A stretch of DNA of 64,000 nucleotides from Solenopsis invicta (Eukaryota > Arthropoda > Insecta > Hymenoptera > Formicidae). Shown in pieces: positions 24,501 through 37,725 of the stretch. The stretch covers positions 17,819,829-17,883,828 of the forward strand of contig NC_052677.1 in NCBI RefSeq assembly GCF_016802725.1, read 5' to 3'. Within the stretch, counting starts at the first letter, position 1, and the number at the start of each line of letters is the position of its first letter. A program made the translations under genes and the position numbers. Under the pieces are notes generated by a model that had not been told where the DNA came from, searched no databases, and saw only the letters and a list, made by a program, of their open reading frames with translations.

Positions 24501-27500
24501 TTTTAGTGTTATTTATTTTTAGCTTATCATCCAGAATTACTCCTTAAATTTTCTTCTACCTTATCAAATACTTCATATACACATGTGTGTGCGTGTGTGT
24601 GTATATATAATATATATTCTACATATATACTACTTTATCAATTCGGAAACAAATTATGATTTTTTCACATTTTATAAAAAGTTGCACTTAAAAAATCTTT
24701 AAAAAATTTTTTAAATTTATGTAAATCAATAACATAACAAAATTTTTTTCTCTATTTTTGTTTTTCTGTAAACTCTTTAATTTTGAAGTTAAAAACAATT
24801 TTCTAGTGCAAGAACGAATTTTTCTACATTAGAAATCCAATGTTATTGCAAAAAAGTATCGCTCCAATTAAAAAAATTTATTTTAAAGCTTAGAAAGCCT
24901 ATTTTAAAAGGCTACTTTTTCATTCATTTTTTTCAAATAATGTTTTATTTACTTTAAAGTTACAGCGCTTCAGAAATAAAACAAAAATATTGAAAAATAT
25001 TAATTTTTTATTTTGTGTATATTATTTAAGAACAATCAGAAAAATGATTTGTTTTTATTAATACATCATAGAAACAAAATTAAAAAATTTTAATCCATAT
25101 TTCTTCTTTTTAAAGTGCATTTTTGAAATTTCTATAACTTCACCGACGTATTTATTTTTTTGTGAACTGCAAGACAATCACAAGTTTTTCCGAATTTATG
25201 AATAATAGTACATGTATTGTATTTATATGTTTTATGTTATATAACTTTTTGTTTTAACGTCGTTTCTATAAAAGTTTTTAATTTTTTAGATTAATTTGTA
25301 AATGGATTTGTAAAAGATTGCTTTTATTAATGCAAATTTTAAAATTTTTGCTATAAACTGAAAAGTTGATTTTAACATTTGTCTTAATATATTGATTATG
25401 TACAGTACAATGAATTTTGATGAACTGTGGCTACTGCAACAAGAATTGGCGTTTACAAAGTGGTTGAACGCTTTGCTGTCTTCGCCGGAAGATTTGTCTG
25501 TCGACATTGAAACAGCCGTAACGGACGTCGGCAAAGTGTGGCAAACATGCAAAGCACAAAAGAATACTGTGTTGGCTGAAACTAAAGAGGCTGTATCCGC
25601 TAGGTGCGTATTATATTAACAATTATAAAAAAGTCTATGTTAAAAGTTATACTAAATACAAATTAAAAAAGTTCTTTAACCGTTTTACATAATATAAGAA
25701 TTTCCTCAAAGATTTCGAGAATAATTTTATAATTAATTTGTAGGCATTTCTGATTTTTTCAAATTTGTTGACTGTATATTTTTTCATTTTTAAATTATTT
25801 CCTAAAATATCCTTAAGTCTTATTGGAAGGAGAGTTTTAAGTAATTTAATCGCAAACAAAATTATAAGAATTTTGAAAAATTATAATCATAAGAAATAAA
25901 AATTAAGTTTGTAGAACATTTTGGCACTAAAAAGTTAAAATTTTACTGTTTATTTTTGTATAAAATTAATATTGATGATTTATATACTTTTCTTTAAATA
26001 TGATGTTACACTAATAAAAATATAGCAATTTTGTTTTTTATTACATTTAAATCATTACAAATAATTCTTTTTTAATTTTTTTCCTTTCAATATTGATTAA
26101 CTCTTTGTTATTTTAAAATCTTAATTTTAAATAATTGAAAACCAATGGCAATTTTAATTAGTAATTTCTTTCAGATATCATACCAGCACAAGGCTAAACA
26201 CATTACGAAAAGCTGCAAACGCCATGTTTAAACGTGATGAAGTCACGCAAGTTCTCTCACGTACCAACATGTGCATTTCCAAAGGAACTTTGTGCATTAG
26301 ATCGGATCGTAATCTTCACCGTGACATTGGTACTTTGAATAATTTTTTACATGATTTTTTTATTTATTTAAATATTATAAACTAGTTTGATTTTTTTCGT
26401 GAATTCTAGATCATTATTATTTTTTTATTGAAAATTTGATGTTTATGATAAATAATGATCTAGAACTCGCGGATATTTAAACTTATGAAATATTTAATTC
26501 ACTCGGCAAAAGTATAAACTTATTTCAAGTAATCAATTTTTTTTCTGTGTGTACATTACAATATTTTAAATTGGATGGTTTTGGCAATAGGTCTGCAGAA
26601 GCTCATACTGAGCTTATTCCTGAGTTATAATCCTTTGTGGCTACGTATCGGCTTAGAAACCGTATATAGCGAGAGCATTTCGTTGCGCTCAAACAATGAT
26701 ATCGTCGGTCTGACTCGCTTTTTATTGACGAGATTCTTCTCGGATCCACGACTGACGAAGATGCCCAGTTACCACAAGACTGATCCGAGCCAAAAGTTCG
26801 TCACGCAGCTTAATCAGTTAATTCTGAGAAAGTTCTTGTTTCTGATATATTTTTTGGACTATGCCAAGCAGCATAAGCTAATCGGCCATGATCCGTGCCT
26901 ATTCCACAAACGCGCTCAATACAAGGAAAGTCGCGCGATCCTACTGAGCTTCTCGCGCGAGCTCTTGAGCGGTATCGGCGACGTGACCAGGCTATTGCGT
27001 GGTCACAACTACGTGCTCACTCATCGGCAGACTTATATCGAGGAATACGATTACGCGGTGGTGAACATACGATGCGATTTACGCGACGGCGTACGACTGT
27101 GTCGCGCGATGGAGCTCATCACTGGCGCTCGAGGATTGACCCAATGTTGCCGGTTGCCGGCGATATCGCGTTTGCAAAAGGTGCATAACGTGGACGTGGC
27201 ATTGAGCGCCCTATGCCAAGCGGGCTACGTCCTCGAGGGTAACATAGACGCGAAAAGCATCGCCGACGGTCACTGCGAGAAGACCTTGTCGCTCCTCTGG
27301 CAGATTATCCACAAATACCAGGCGCCGCGGTTTGATCGGGCGGCTCGCGTGATCCAAAAATGGTGGCGAGCGCAACTCTGGTATATCCGCGTGAGGAATT
27401 ACTTACGCGCGCGTAAAATTCTAGCTGCGACAATAATCCAACGCGCGTGGAGGCGCAAGATAACACAGTACAAATCCTCGCAAATCGAAATTGACTGTAA

Positions 27501-30008
27501 TCTTGACGAACGCAAGAGATATTTGCGCATCAGAACAGCCGCGATAAAACTTCAGAGATGGTGGAGGCAGATGCGAGGAAACGTAAGGCAATTGCGAGAG
27601 CTGAGAAAAAAACACCAAGCGGCAATCACGGTGCAAAGGAGATGGAGAGCTGTGTTGCTAATGCGGCAGCAACGAAATCGGTATCGCGATTTGAAGAATG
27701 CTGCGTTGACGATTCAAACCCGTTGGAGAGCGACGCGGGCGATGAGATTGCAACGTTCGCAATATCTCGCGCTTAGAGATGCCACCGTACAAGTGCAAAT
27801 CTGGTGGAGATCTATGAGAGCCATGCGAGACCAGCACGAATGGTTTCTTCGCAGCAAAGAGAGCGCTCGTATCATTCAAGTTTGGTGGAAGCGACATTTG
27901 TTAATGCGAAAAACGCGCAATGACTTTCTGCTGATGAGAGTCGCTGTGCATAGCATCGAAAGCTGGTGGATAAGCGTGATAGATAGGAAGAAGTTTCTCT
28001 TGTACCGAGAGTGTACTATTCGCATTCAGAAAATGTGGAGGAAGTACCGAGCGCGCAAGCGAGAAGGCGCCTGTCTAAAGATACAGGCGTGGTGGCGAGC
28101 CGCAATCTGCTCACGTAAATACAAACTTCAAAAGTCCTGCTGCGTGAAGTTGCAACGTTGGTGGCGCGAAATCGTGCTTACGAGACGTCAGCGTACGGAA
28201 TTTCTGCAGTTGCGGCAAGCGACATGTGTTATACAGAAGAACTGGCGGGCGAGAATGGTCAGAAGAAACTACTTGAAGCAACGGCGAGCGACTTTACTGA
28301 TACAATCGTGGTACCGTCGTACCAATTCGGCGAGAATCATTCGACAACGTTACTTGGAGATGAGAGGTGCTGCAATTCAAATACAGAAATGGTGGCGCAA
28401 CGTCACGATAGCCCGTCAAGAACGGAGGAGATACCTGCAACTTCGTAAGAGCGCCGTCCACCTGCAGACTTATTGGCGTCAACGCGTTTTGGCTCGTGCG
28501 GATCGTCAGCGATATTTGACTCAGAGGAAAGCGTGTGTCACTCTGCAATCTTGGTGGCGAATGGTCAGAACGAAGAGCGAGTACAAATCGTACAAGATTT
28601 GCGTGCTGAAGATACAAAGGAGGTGGCGTGCGAAGAAAGTCGCTCTGTCTACAAGAAAACAATTTGTCGCTTCGCAGCAGGCTGCGATAGTCATTCAGTC
28701 GTATTACAGAATGAAAGTTACAAAGCGAAGATACGAGATCGTCAAGTACGCCGCGTTGGTCATTCAAACATATTGGCGAGCCTACATAACTGGTAGACGA
28801 GAGAGATTGCGTTACTTGTCACAGCGCCAGGCAGCGATCACGTTTCAACGTCATTACAGGCGGAAAAGAATGAAACGTGAAGAGCAATGCAGAAATGAGA
28901 TCGCTTTGATCGTTACAAAGATTCGAGATGAATGTGGAGAAGATATTCAGAAGATGGACGTTATCACGAAGCTTGCGCTTCCAGGCAGTAATTACTGGCA
29001 AGGAATAATCAATACGCTACGCAACTGCAACAGCGTCGGAGCGCTGCTTATTTGCTTGAATAGTTTAGGTAAACGATGCATTTTCACTTAAAAAAATAAT
29101 ATCGCAGGCTGTATTGTTTGCTTGATTAATGCATGATTTTTTTGCCCCAATATAAATGATAAACTGTTAATTTATACTCACCACACAGATACCATAATGA
29201 AATTGTCACCGACCAGGCGTGTCATCCTCTGCGAGCTGAACCTGGTCAATAACATTTATAATACGATAGCGCAGAACAACAGATCGTTACCATGGATGAA
29301 GGTCTGTCAGCAAGCATGCAACATTCTGATCACCTTGTCGAAGCATCTTCACACGAGAAAATATGTCCTCAAGGTAGGTTTAGAAGAAGCCGATGGCGAT
29401 TATCTTCCTTCTGCCAATGTATTCAATATATCATTAAAAAAAAAAAATACTTTGTGTTGATTGCTAGAAAGAGTATGCATTGACATTAGTGCAACTTTTG
29501 AGCGGATCATTGAAATACAAGGAAGTATTTCTGCATTGCGCCACTTTGATATGGCTGCTTATCCAGGACGAAGATTATTCAAAGGTAGTTAGCTAAATTG
29601 ATCTGAGAATTTCTAAATTTTTCATAGTTTATAATTTATAAATTCTTCAACTCTTGTATCCTATTTAATTTTATATTCTTAAATTTTCTAGCTTTGTACA
29701 AATTTTTTAATCGCCCTTTTACTACATATTTGAATACTTGTGTATTATTTTTTGCATAATCTTAGGTACCTTTTAATTTCTTTCCACTTTTTTAGGCTAT
29801 AGCAATGTGTCCACAAATAAATTGGCTGATGAAAAATATTCAACAAAAAGTCTTGAAAAACGGCGAAATAGTAAAATTCCAAAAATGTAAGGATTTAGAG
29901 CAATTATATCCCAATTGTGAACCTGACCGATACAACGCGCAGGGATCTCACCTGTTCAGTGACATGAGTTTTGCCATTGCAGCTATCATTGAGAGAACTT
30001 TTACATGA
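21529..30008 (+). CDS. asp: Abnormal spindle protein (ASPM homologue)
   Basis: ASPM/Asp focuses microtubule minus ends at spindle poles, binds calmodulin and is needed for neuroblast and germline division. Exons are 21529-21705, 22046-23056, 23321-23612, 23892-24087, 25406-25603, 26175-26329, 26591-29068, 29189-29373, 29468-29584 and 29796-30008, giving 1673 residues (human 3477, Drosophila about 1950). The ASH domain spans about residues 20-110 (KWSPREAGSWRD). A low-complexity Ser/Asn-rich region follows. The conserved block LSYNPLWLRIGLET opens exon 7. One calponin-homology domain lies at about 827-920 (LRDGVRLCRAMELI, ISRLQKVHNVD). About 20 IQ-like repeats lie at about 923-1437 (IQxWWR pattern), and a helical ARM-like C-terminus follows. 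The second CH domain of vertebrate ASPM is absent. The start ATG at 21529 was chosen because the frame upstream has only a TTG. Confidence 0.95.
24165..24565. mobile_element. MITE-like element in ASPM intron 4
   Basis: The element begins with ACAGGGTGTT. It has an outer inverted repeat pairing AGAGAAAATTTAAGGAGT (24187-24204) with ACTCCTTAAATTTTCTTC (24539-24556), and an inner pair built on CGTTTTTTAATTATAA and TAATTAAAAAACG. It is non-coding and about 400 bp long. CAGGGTGT-type ends occur in many insect DNA transposons. Confidence 0.65.
26398..26471. repeat. Near-perfect 21-bp inverted repeat (hairpin) in ASPM intron 6
   Basis: The arms 26398-26418 and 26451-26471 match at 19 of 21 positions around a CTAGATCATTATT core, with a 32-base loop. 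Weaker pairing extends outward. It lies in the intron 26330-26590. It may be a miniature palindromic element or a small-RNA hairpin. Confidence 0.8.
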
Positions 30009-30632
30009 TATTAAGGTAAATTTTTTGGGTGGGTGATATGTGTACGAGCGCGCGTGCGCGTATATTAAATTTAAAATTTTTTTAATGTTGACCGAGCCTT
30101 AGATTTAAATAGTAAAAAAATGTTAAGACAAACTTAAATTTTAGAAGAAATAATTTAAAAATACGAGGAAAAGTGTGTACATACATATTTGTAACAGTTT
30201 TTAAATATAAGATTCTAAATATAAAGAGCTTAACAATCTCGCGACTAAAGCCGCAAAAATCAAGACAATCAAGTTTTCATTCTGCTTTAATAACCGACTC
30301 ATTCCTAAAAACGTGGCAGAACGCTGGCAACGATGACAACTCGATCTGCGTATAGTACAATAAGATATAAATGTAATTTTTATTTACAGTGAATTTACTC
30401 ACAAATAAAATTAATAATAATAATCATAATAATAATAATAATGCCGGGATGATAATGACAATGGTAAAATGATTGATGACAATGATGGTGACAAGTATGA
30501 TAGTGACGATGATAAATTATAACTATATAATAGTGATAAAACCGTAATTAGCAACAATAGCAGTAGACTCTAGTAATAATGATTGTAGTGGTAGTTAGTC
30601 GTAGCGGTAGTAATAATTGTATTTTCCTTGAC
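30009..30632. other. Convergent 3' ends of ASPM and MO25
   Basis: This short gap holds both 3' UTRs. A plus-strand AATAAA at 30403-30408 suits ASPM. A minus-strand AATAAA (TTTATT at 30379-30384) suits MO25, so the two transcripts probably overlap tail to tail. An (AAT)n microsatellite with GATGAT/GATAAT-type variants occupies about 30409-30560. Confidence 0.6.
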
Positions 30633-33600
30633 TTAATTATCATGTACAGACTTAAGTTCTTTGATCTGCTTAATCAGATACGCCTTCTCATCGTTGAATT
30701 GTTCATCTTCGGAACGATCCGTGTGGAAGCGCGTCAGGAACTCAATCAGCTTCTCCTGATTGCGGAGTAATATGTCCAGAATGGGTTTCGGTTTGTTGGG
30801 ATTCGCCACAAATACCTGACACAATCGAAAGAGAACATATTTGTTATCCTCACTTTCGGCGGGATTATCGTTTTCTATGCGTCTGATGGAATCGATTATT
30901 TGAACTTGAGAAGTGATGAATCTTATATTGCGATGTATTGAGATATTTAAAGATATAAAAATTCAAGATTAACCCGAACAAATTTTTAACTAGTGAGTAA
31001 AAAATGTAAATGATGCAAAATGTAAATGAGTTATAATTAAGCGCTGCCATACCTTGAAGACATGGAAAGCTTCAAACTGTATATTGCGAGATTTCTCCTT
31101 CAGCATATTCATCATTAATTTTAAATTATCTGGATTTGATATATATCGTGTCATAACCTGCAATAATTTCAATGTAATAACCAATTTCAGTGATAGATAC
31201 TACTATTTGCCAATTAGTTTTCACAAAAGCAATTAAAAAAGGCATTTCAATTTTTAAACAGGTTTTGTCAACAATATTCTACTATTGCATGCTATTGATT
31301 TGTATTATTGTAATATATTTCTGTCGATAGGCTAAACAACTTGACTAATTATTCTACTTTTAACAATACTTTTTTTTTTACAAAACAAGTGCAAATTACA
31401 TATTTTTAGAATTTTTTTTATATAAATTATTGCTGTTTTTTTAAAATTACTACACTTGTATTAATATTTTATATGTTGATTGCAATTGAAAAACATGTAC
31501 CAACAAAATGTATCCTCTTTTGTTTTTTTTTAAGTTACATTTATGAAACAGACATATATTATTTAGGCAGTGATTGAATACTTATACACGTAATGCAAAA
31601 ATTATTTTATATTTTGAGATGTTTGAAAATCTTTCTCTGATAATTAACTATAAATGACATTCGCTTGTGAGAGACAAAATCAAATACTTACTGTAAAATT
31701 ATGTCTATCGAGCAATAGTTCGCCCAACAGTTTTAAACTCTGTCGTCGTGTTACGTAGTTTTCTGAATTGAGTAACCTCTGATAATGCGAAAAAACCTTA
31801 TCGTAATGTATCTCTAAGAATTCGGCGCTGAGTATTTTGTGCCTCGTAAGTAATTCCTGAACAAAATCACAAGTGTCATTTTATGAGTGTTATTTTATTA
31901 ATAAACTTACTAACTAAAATATTTTCGTCGACATTTAAGGTTTTCCAGCTTATAAAAAAGAAAATCACCTCACTTTTTATTCATAGATATCTTTTAGCTT
32001 GAAAGCTTTTAGCATTGCAATCTTTAAAATAATAAACAATGAATCAAATTTAAATTAAAAAAATAATAATTTGTTATTCAAAGTTATTTTTTTATAATAT
32101 TAATAAATACTGATGTGAAAGAAACTGAAAAAGAATTATTTATGATTTTTAAATGTAATAATAACGTTGCCCACATTTTCACTAGTATGGCATCATAAAA
32201 AAAAAGTATAAATCAGAAACATTTTCTACTTTAACACGAAAATGAATTGGTAAAACTTGATTTCAAAGTATGTTTAAAACTATTTTTTATCTATGTTTTC
32301 TTAAAATTCTCCTCTCCATAAAACTCAGTGATTTTTTAAAAAAATTATCTAAAGAAAAGTATAAAGCTTGACAAAATTAAGCAATGTCTATATGTTACAA
32401 AAATTTATTAAAATTTAATCAAGTGTTTGTATTATTTGAAAAGACTAAAGAACCTTAAATATTTTTAGTGAAATAATAAAATTATAATCATAAATATCTG
32501 AAAAAATGAGAGAATATTTCACATGCTACTTTATGTTGTACAGCATCACATACTTTAAACGTAGAGAAAGCGTCAGACGCGATATCGAACGTGGAGACCT
32601 CAACATATCTGAAGAAGTTGTAAAAATCATCCGAGTAGATCATGATTTTGGCCAGAGCTTCATATCTCGCGCACTCTCGTAACATCGTGCCGCAGTTGAG
32701 CGCGATATCTTGATGCTCGTACCTGCAGAATAAAGCGCGTCCAATAATGACATACTTTTATCATTACTCTGACATTTTGCGTAAAGGAAAAAAAACTCAC
32801 CCAGACATAAGTGTAAAAAGAATTTCAGGTTTGGTACATATGTATTCTACGGTGGGTGATCTAGTTCCAATTTGTCTCCGTAAAATGTTGTTGAAGACCT
32901 GTGCGACATCCTTCTTTCCCTTGATCAAAAATAGAAAAATTAAATTTGTAACAATTGTTAAGATCTTAAACAGACGAAATTACATGATACAAAATTTGCC
33001 AAATTGACTTAACACAAAATTAAAACTTTTCACATATCTGAAGTACACTTAAAAATAAATTGCGAGATACTTAATGCTTAAAACATAAAATATTAAACAA
33101 ATTATTATGTCGATAATTGTTAAATTTTTTCCACTTTGAAGTTCAGTAGAAACAATAGAATATACCGCGATGTATTCTTATGTATGCTTTAAACATGCTT
33201 TAAACATAAAAAAATTTTTAATTTTGTAAAGCCAATTTGGAAAATTTTGTATCTTGTGTTTTTTTTCTCTTTGCCACAAAAAAATATTAGAATAGAATAT
33301 TCATCCAGATTACATTTTATATATATTAAGAGGTTCTCGTACCTCGAAGTCGATACGACTCAAATTCTGCACGAGCAGGAGCAGCAGGTTGCTGTTGTAC
33401 AATTCTTGCGCGAGCTGCGCCACCACGATGTCTGCCTGCGGTTCCGTCTCCGCCGTACCGTACAGCATGTTTTTAATGTGCACTAGATTCTTACTCACGT
33501 CTTCTTGCGCCTAAAAGGGGACGTATTTCATCGTAGAAACCAACGCGTATCTGCAACAACATACCTTCTCTACCTTCTTGTCGCCGCGCTCCAACGCGTT

Positions 33601-33666
33601 CACAGCCTCTTTGAGGGCCTTCACCACCTCCGCCGGGCTCTTCTGGGACTTTCCGAACAGAGGCAT
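30633..33666 (-). CDS. Mo25: MO25 / calcium-binding protein 39 scaffold
   Basis: MO25 is an ARM-like helical-repeat scaffold that binds the pseudokinase STRAD and activates LKB1, and also activates germinal-centre kinases in the cytoplasm and at the cortex. Exons are 33565-33666, 33343-33510, 32801-32919, 32554-32722, 31692-31856, 31053-31157 and 30633-30815, giving 336 residues (human CAB39 341). Conserved segments in order are MPLFGKSQKSP, AQLAQELYNS, FNNILRRQIGTR, ALNCGTMLREC, FFRYVEVSTFDIASDAF, LLGELLLDRHNF, LKLMMNMLKEKSRNIQFEAF and NDEKAYLIKQI. All phases close. No canonical promoter is visible right next to the ATG. A 5' UTR exon may lie far upstream in the GC-rich island near 37.5 kb. 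Confidence 0.97.
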
Positions 33667-34850
33667 GTTTTCTTAGAATGTACGCACCTTATGGAACATA
33701 TCCAAAAAAGAAATGCATATTCTTTATTACTCCCCGCTACCAGAGCATATCTTCAAAAGAATTACGTATGATATAAAGGTAATGTCAATATAGAGCCGAC
33801 ACTAATTGCCGTGTGTAATATATGTAAAACTTTGTTATTCAACAAAATTAACAATGTAAGTTCTTTAAAGAATGTTTATGGATGTTTGATTAATCAGGAT
33901 TATTCAAACATTGTAAAAGAATTCTTGAATTGCCCAAGAATGTTATTGACAATCCTAGGTAAGATTAGAGAATTTTTTAATGCAGCTTTGAAATATAAAT
34001 TTTATGTTCCTTAATCATACGATTACAAAAAAGCTATATGAGTTTTGAATATTAAATGTGACTAAGTACTAAAAAGAAATATGAATTAAATACAGCATAT
34101 AATGATCTATCTGATACATGGATTCAGCTCACTGGAAGTACTATATAAATTTCTTTATAAACTCGCGAGTTACAATGTACGTGAATATATATGCCACATT
34201 TTCAGTAATTAATTGTCAACATTTTGCATTATCAAGAAGAAATAATCAAAGAAACAATCTTGTCAAAGAGGTAAAATTTAAATTTAAAAGTACAATTCCA
34301 AAAATTTCTTTGAATATAAATAAAATCCCATGAAAATTCATGATTTTCAAAAGGAAATTTCAGATTTTCCCAGTTTTTGTCGATAGTAAACACTGTTATC
34401 TATATTGGGATAGTTACTTTGTAAAAGTATATAATTATTACAGTTTTCCTCTTTTAAAAAAAATTATTATTACAAATTACCGACTCTGAAAAGTAATACG
34501 TTATAATTCAACGGTTCAACATCATTACAGTTATAATTTAAAAAAATAAAAAATAGTTACTTCTCAGTTATTATATTTTTCTGCTGACGTCTCGTAATTC
34601 ATGTATTGCTATTTCAAATACAAGAATCTGACATTTCTAATATTACTAAATTATTTTAATAAATTTAAATTATTATGCTTCAAAATTTTCAAACAATTGT
34701 TAATTGTTCAACGTAGTTACAGTTGCACAAAAATTAAATAGAAGGTTTTAAGTTATTTTTCCATAAGTATATATGTATTTAATGTAGAGTGTTACGATTA
34801 GCTTATTAAATTATTTTACTTATACTAAACATTAGTACATTACACTATCT

Positions 34851-34911
34851 TATATACACTGTAGATGAGGATATACACTGTAGATAATTTATATACACTG
34901 TAGATAATTTA
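34851..34911. repeat. Short tandem repeat, three units
   Basis: The unit ATATACACTGTAGATRA with small spacers occurs three times in a row between 34851 and 34911; the last two units are followed by the same ATTTA. Confidence 0.85.
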
Positions 34912-36756
34912 GGACCTTACGACAAGTTTTGGTATATGTTTGACTGTAACTTCTGGTGATTTAACTTAATTATTTTGGCTTGTTATACACAAGTTAATAC
35001 AAATCATCCTCAAAATTAATACAAATCATCCTCTATCAGAAGAGAGAAATATCTTAGATTCATCCTGTTATTTTTAAAACAAAGTTACCCACATGAAGAA
35101 AACTTAGGACAAATCATGTTTTATAAGTATTTCGATGTATTTAGAATGTTTGAACGCGCCAAGTGAAGAGGCCATTTGAGACAATAACATAATTTAAAAA
35201 ACGAAAATTAAGAATTTTCAAAATAATGATTTATTGAGTTGAGAAATTGTAACAAAGTTATTTTCAGAATTAGCTTTTTTCTACTTAAGTTTGTTTCTTC
35301 TGTCCATCTGTAACTGTAACTTAATTTAATTACATTTTTTTCGGTAACTAGTAAATAATTTAATAGTTACTTTTATAGTTATCATACTTCATATAAATAT
35401 TTCAAACTTATTTGTTGACATATTTTGTCAGCATATTTAACATGTGGGTTGCATTCAGCAAAATAAAGTGATATAAAGTGATAAACCATTTTTGAGAATA
35501 CTTATCATACCTATCACACAAATGTTACATTTTCTTTTTTATAATAAACACCAAACCATTGTTTTATGATTTTATCATGTTATGACTGTTATGATTGTTA
35601 GACGAATATTTTAGTTAAAAAATATTGATCCCATAATTTTGATTCCAAATGTACATATTAATTTATTATTTTATAAATTATTAAATCAGTTAATATATGT
35701 ATAGAAGAAAGTCACCAATACTGGCATACAACTTTGTTTTTGAATAATATTTCTTAAATAAAAGCTAAAAATAAAACTTTAAAAATGAATACAAACTAGA
35801 AAGTGTTTTTTATCAGATGGTATAAAACTTTTTACAATACTGTTGCATATTTTATAATAAATAATGTTTGTTCAATGTGAAAACATTATTTCTCAAAACT
35901 GGCACAATAGGAAATAATGGTAAAGTTCAGATATAATCTTAAATGAAAGGAGTTAATTATAAAAAATTAACTTATAAATAATAAAATATATTTTTATTAT
36001 TAAACAACAAAGTTTATAAAATTAAAAAGCTAGAATTGAACTCTCTCATTTTATAATGTTTTTTTTGGTACTTTATTAATATATACGTGGATCTCTCGCG
36101 TTTGATGCTATTTTTCCTGTCTTGAGATATTAAAAAAAAAAACTGTGAAAAAATTCATGAAACGTTTATCAACATTGTAATTGAAGATTTCATAGGCATT
36201 GCCTATTTTCACACAGAAAGGTACCGATTTTTCTTACACAATGATTTTTATGTTTTAAACTGCACTATGAGGGAAAAAAAAAATATATATATATATATAT
36301 ATAAACAAAGCAGTTTTAGAAAGCTACAAATAGGCAAAATGACCTGATAACAATAATATACTCATTAATGTTTAAACTTTGCAATTTGTGAAAAAAAATT
36401 GTGCAAATTTTATTCTTGCTTTTAAAAATTTTTGTAACATATTTTATATAGAGAAAAACCATGAATACATGAAACTGTGGATTTATTTCTTTAATTATCC
36501 AAAATCATATTTTTATTCAGTATTAATATAGTGCAATGTTTAATTTCTAAAAAATAAACGAGTACTGTTGTTAGAAGTCTATACCAGTATTAATAGCTTT
36601 CCTTTATTTTGATGTTAAATTTTTAATAACTATAATTTATTATATATACAGTAATGTAACATTTAACTGAGTAAATTGAATAATTTAGTAATGTGTCAGA
36701 ATTATAAGATTCTTGCGTTGAAACAATAATGCATAAACATTGCAAAGAATTAAGAG

Positions 36757-36820
36757 AAAAGTAACGTATTACAGTTACAGTTACTTTTTGAATAACTGTA
36801 ATTGTAATACGTTACTTTTT
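36757..36820. repeat. Long hairpin, 27-28 bp arms
   Basis: The arms 36757-36783 and 36793-36820 are inverted copies around a TAACGTATTACA core with one clear mismatch and a loop of about nine bases. Related fragments rich in AGTTACTTTT/GTAATACGTTA occur near 34480-34565 and 35310-35390, suggesting a palindromic MITE family rather than a unique structure. Confidence 0.8.
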
Positions 36821-37410
36821 AGAATCAGTAATTTGTAATGGTAATTACCTTTTGAAAGAAAAAAATTATAACTAATTACTTCCAAAAAGCAACTTTCTCA
36901 ATCATGGCTATGACATGACATCCCCTAAATGTGGTTAGTGCTCGATGTCGGTATCGACAGTGACAGCTCGATTTCCGTTTCAATGTCGCGAGTGCAGGTA
37001 GATATACGGGAGAAGCAGCTGCGAAGGAAAACAAAAGGTCATTCGCACCTAACCTCAAAAGGCGACCTACAATAGAGGTTGTCAAGCGTCACCTGATCGG
37101 AATGACTGAGAATGACAGAGTCGAGAAGTTAAGCAAAAATGAGATCGCTTCGAGGTTCGAGAAGACGATACGCCGCTCAACAAGGAGATCGCTACCGGTT
37201 AACGCGGCACGATCAATAGCGGACGCGACGAATTCCGACGACGTCTTTTTCTAGACTTGATTGACCGTAGACTCTTTCCAGTTTAGAATACCATCTCGAC
37301 CATTAACTGCTAATATAAAAGTAAAAAGACTCTCCGTTTAATTTCGGTTTACAGTTCGGCGCGTTACTGTTTGTTGCTTCGAGAAAGACGTGACGTCGAC
37401 TTGGAGCTCG

Positions 37411-37441
37411 TCGCGTGCGCGCGTGCGCGCGCGCGCACGCG
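37411..37441. repeat. Alternating purine-pyrimidine (CG/TG) run
   Basis: About 30 bases of nearly perfect GC/GT alternation (for example GCGCGTGCGCGCGCGCGCAC) lie inside the CpG-rich island. This composition is the classic Z-DNA-forming type. Confidence 0.85.
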
Positions 37442-37617
37442 AGGTTACGGAGGTTGCGGAATCTAACCTATAACCTATTCGACCTTCGCTTACCATGCAA
37501 AGAGAGTCCGAGCGGTGTTTGAAGAATTTCACTCGGATGTGCGCATACGAGAACGTGCGTTGAGATCTGCTGCCCTGACTACTGCTGTGGTGACGGTGAC
37601 TGCCTGCAAGCGACGGC

Positions 37618-37725
37618 TGCGTGCGTGCGTACGTGCGTATGTGTGTGTGTATGTATGTATGTATGTATATATTTGTGTGTGTATATATATATATATATGG
37701 TATATTATATATATATATATATATA
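37618..37725. repeat. Compound microsatellite (GT)n-(GTAT)n-(TA)n
   Basis: More than 100 bases consist of GT, GTAT and TA units. They create apparent long Tyr/Ile/Val/Cys-rich reading frames on both strands that are not genes. Confidence 0.9.

Larger units (their letters stand above)
33667..36880. other. AT-rich intergenic region without recognisable genes
   Basis: About 3.2 kb of AT-rich sequence upstream of MO25. It holds a short tandem array (34851-34911), a duplicated ATTAATACAAATCATCCT motif (about 35010-35035), an (AT)n run (36282-36303) and a strong hairpin (36757-36820). Open frames here are short and show no splice or family support. Confidence 0.6.

Noticed and set aside
26895..28796. 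Several open frames of 70-160 codons inside the large ASPM exon on both strands
   Set aside because: They are shadows of the long, GC-richer IQ-repeat coding exon; the IQ frame is clearly the real one.
33811..34333. Two plus-strand frames of about 70 codons upstream of MO25
   Set aside because: They lie in AT-rich intergenic DNA and have no motif, splice signal or similarity.
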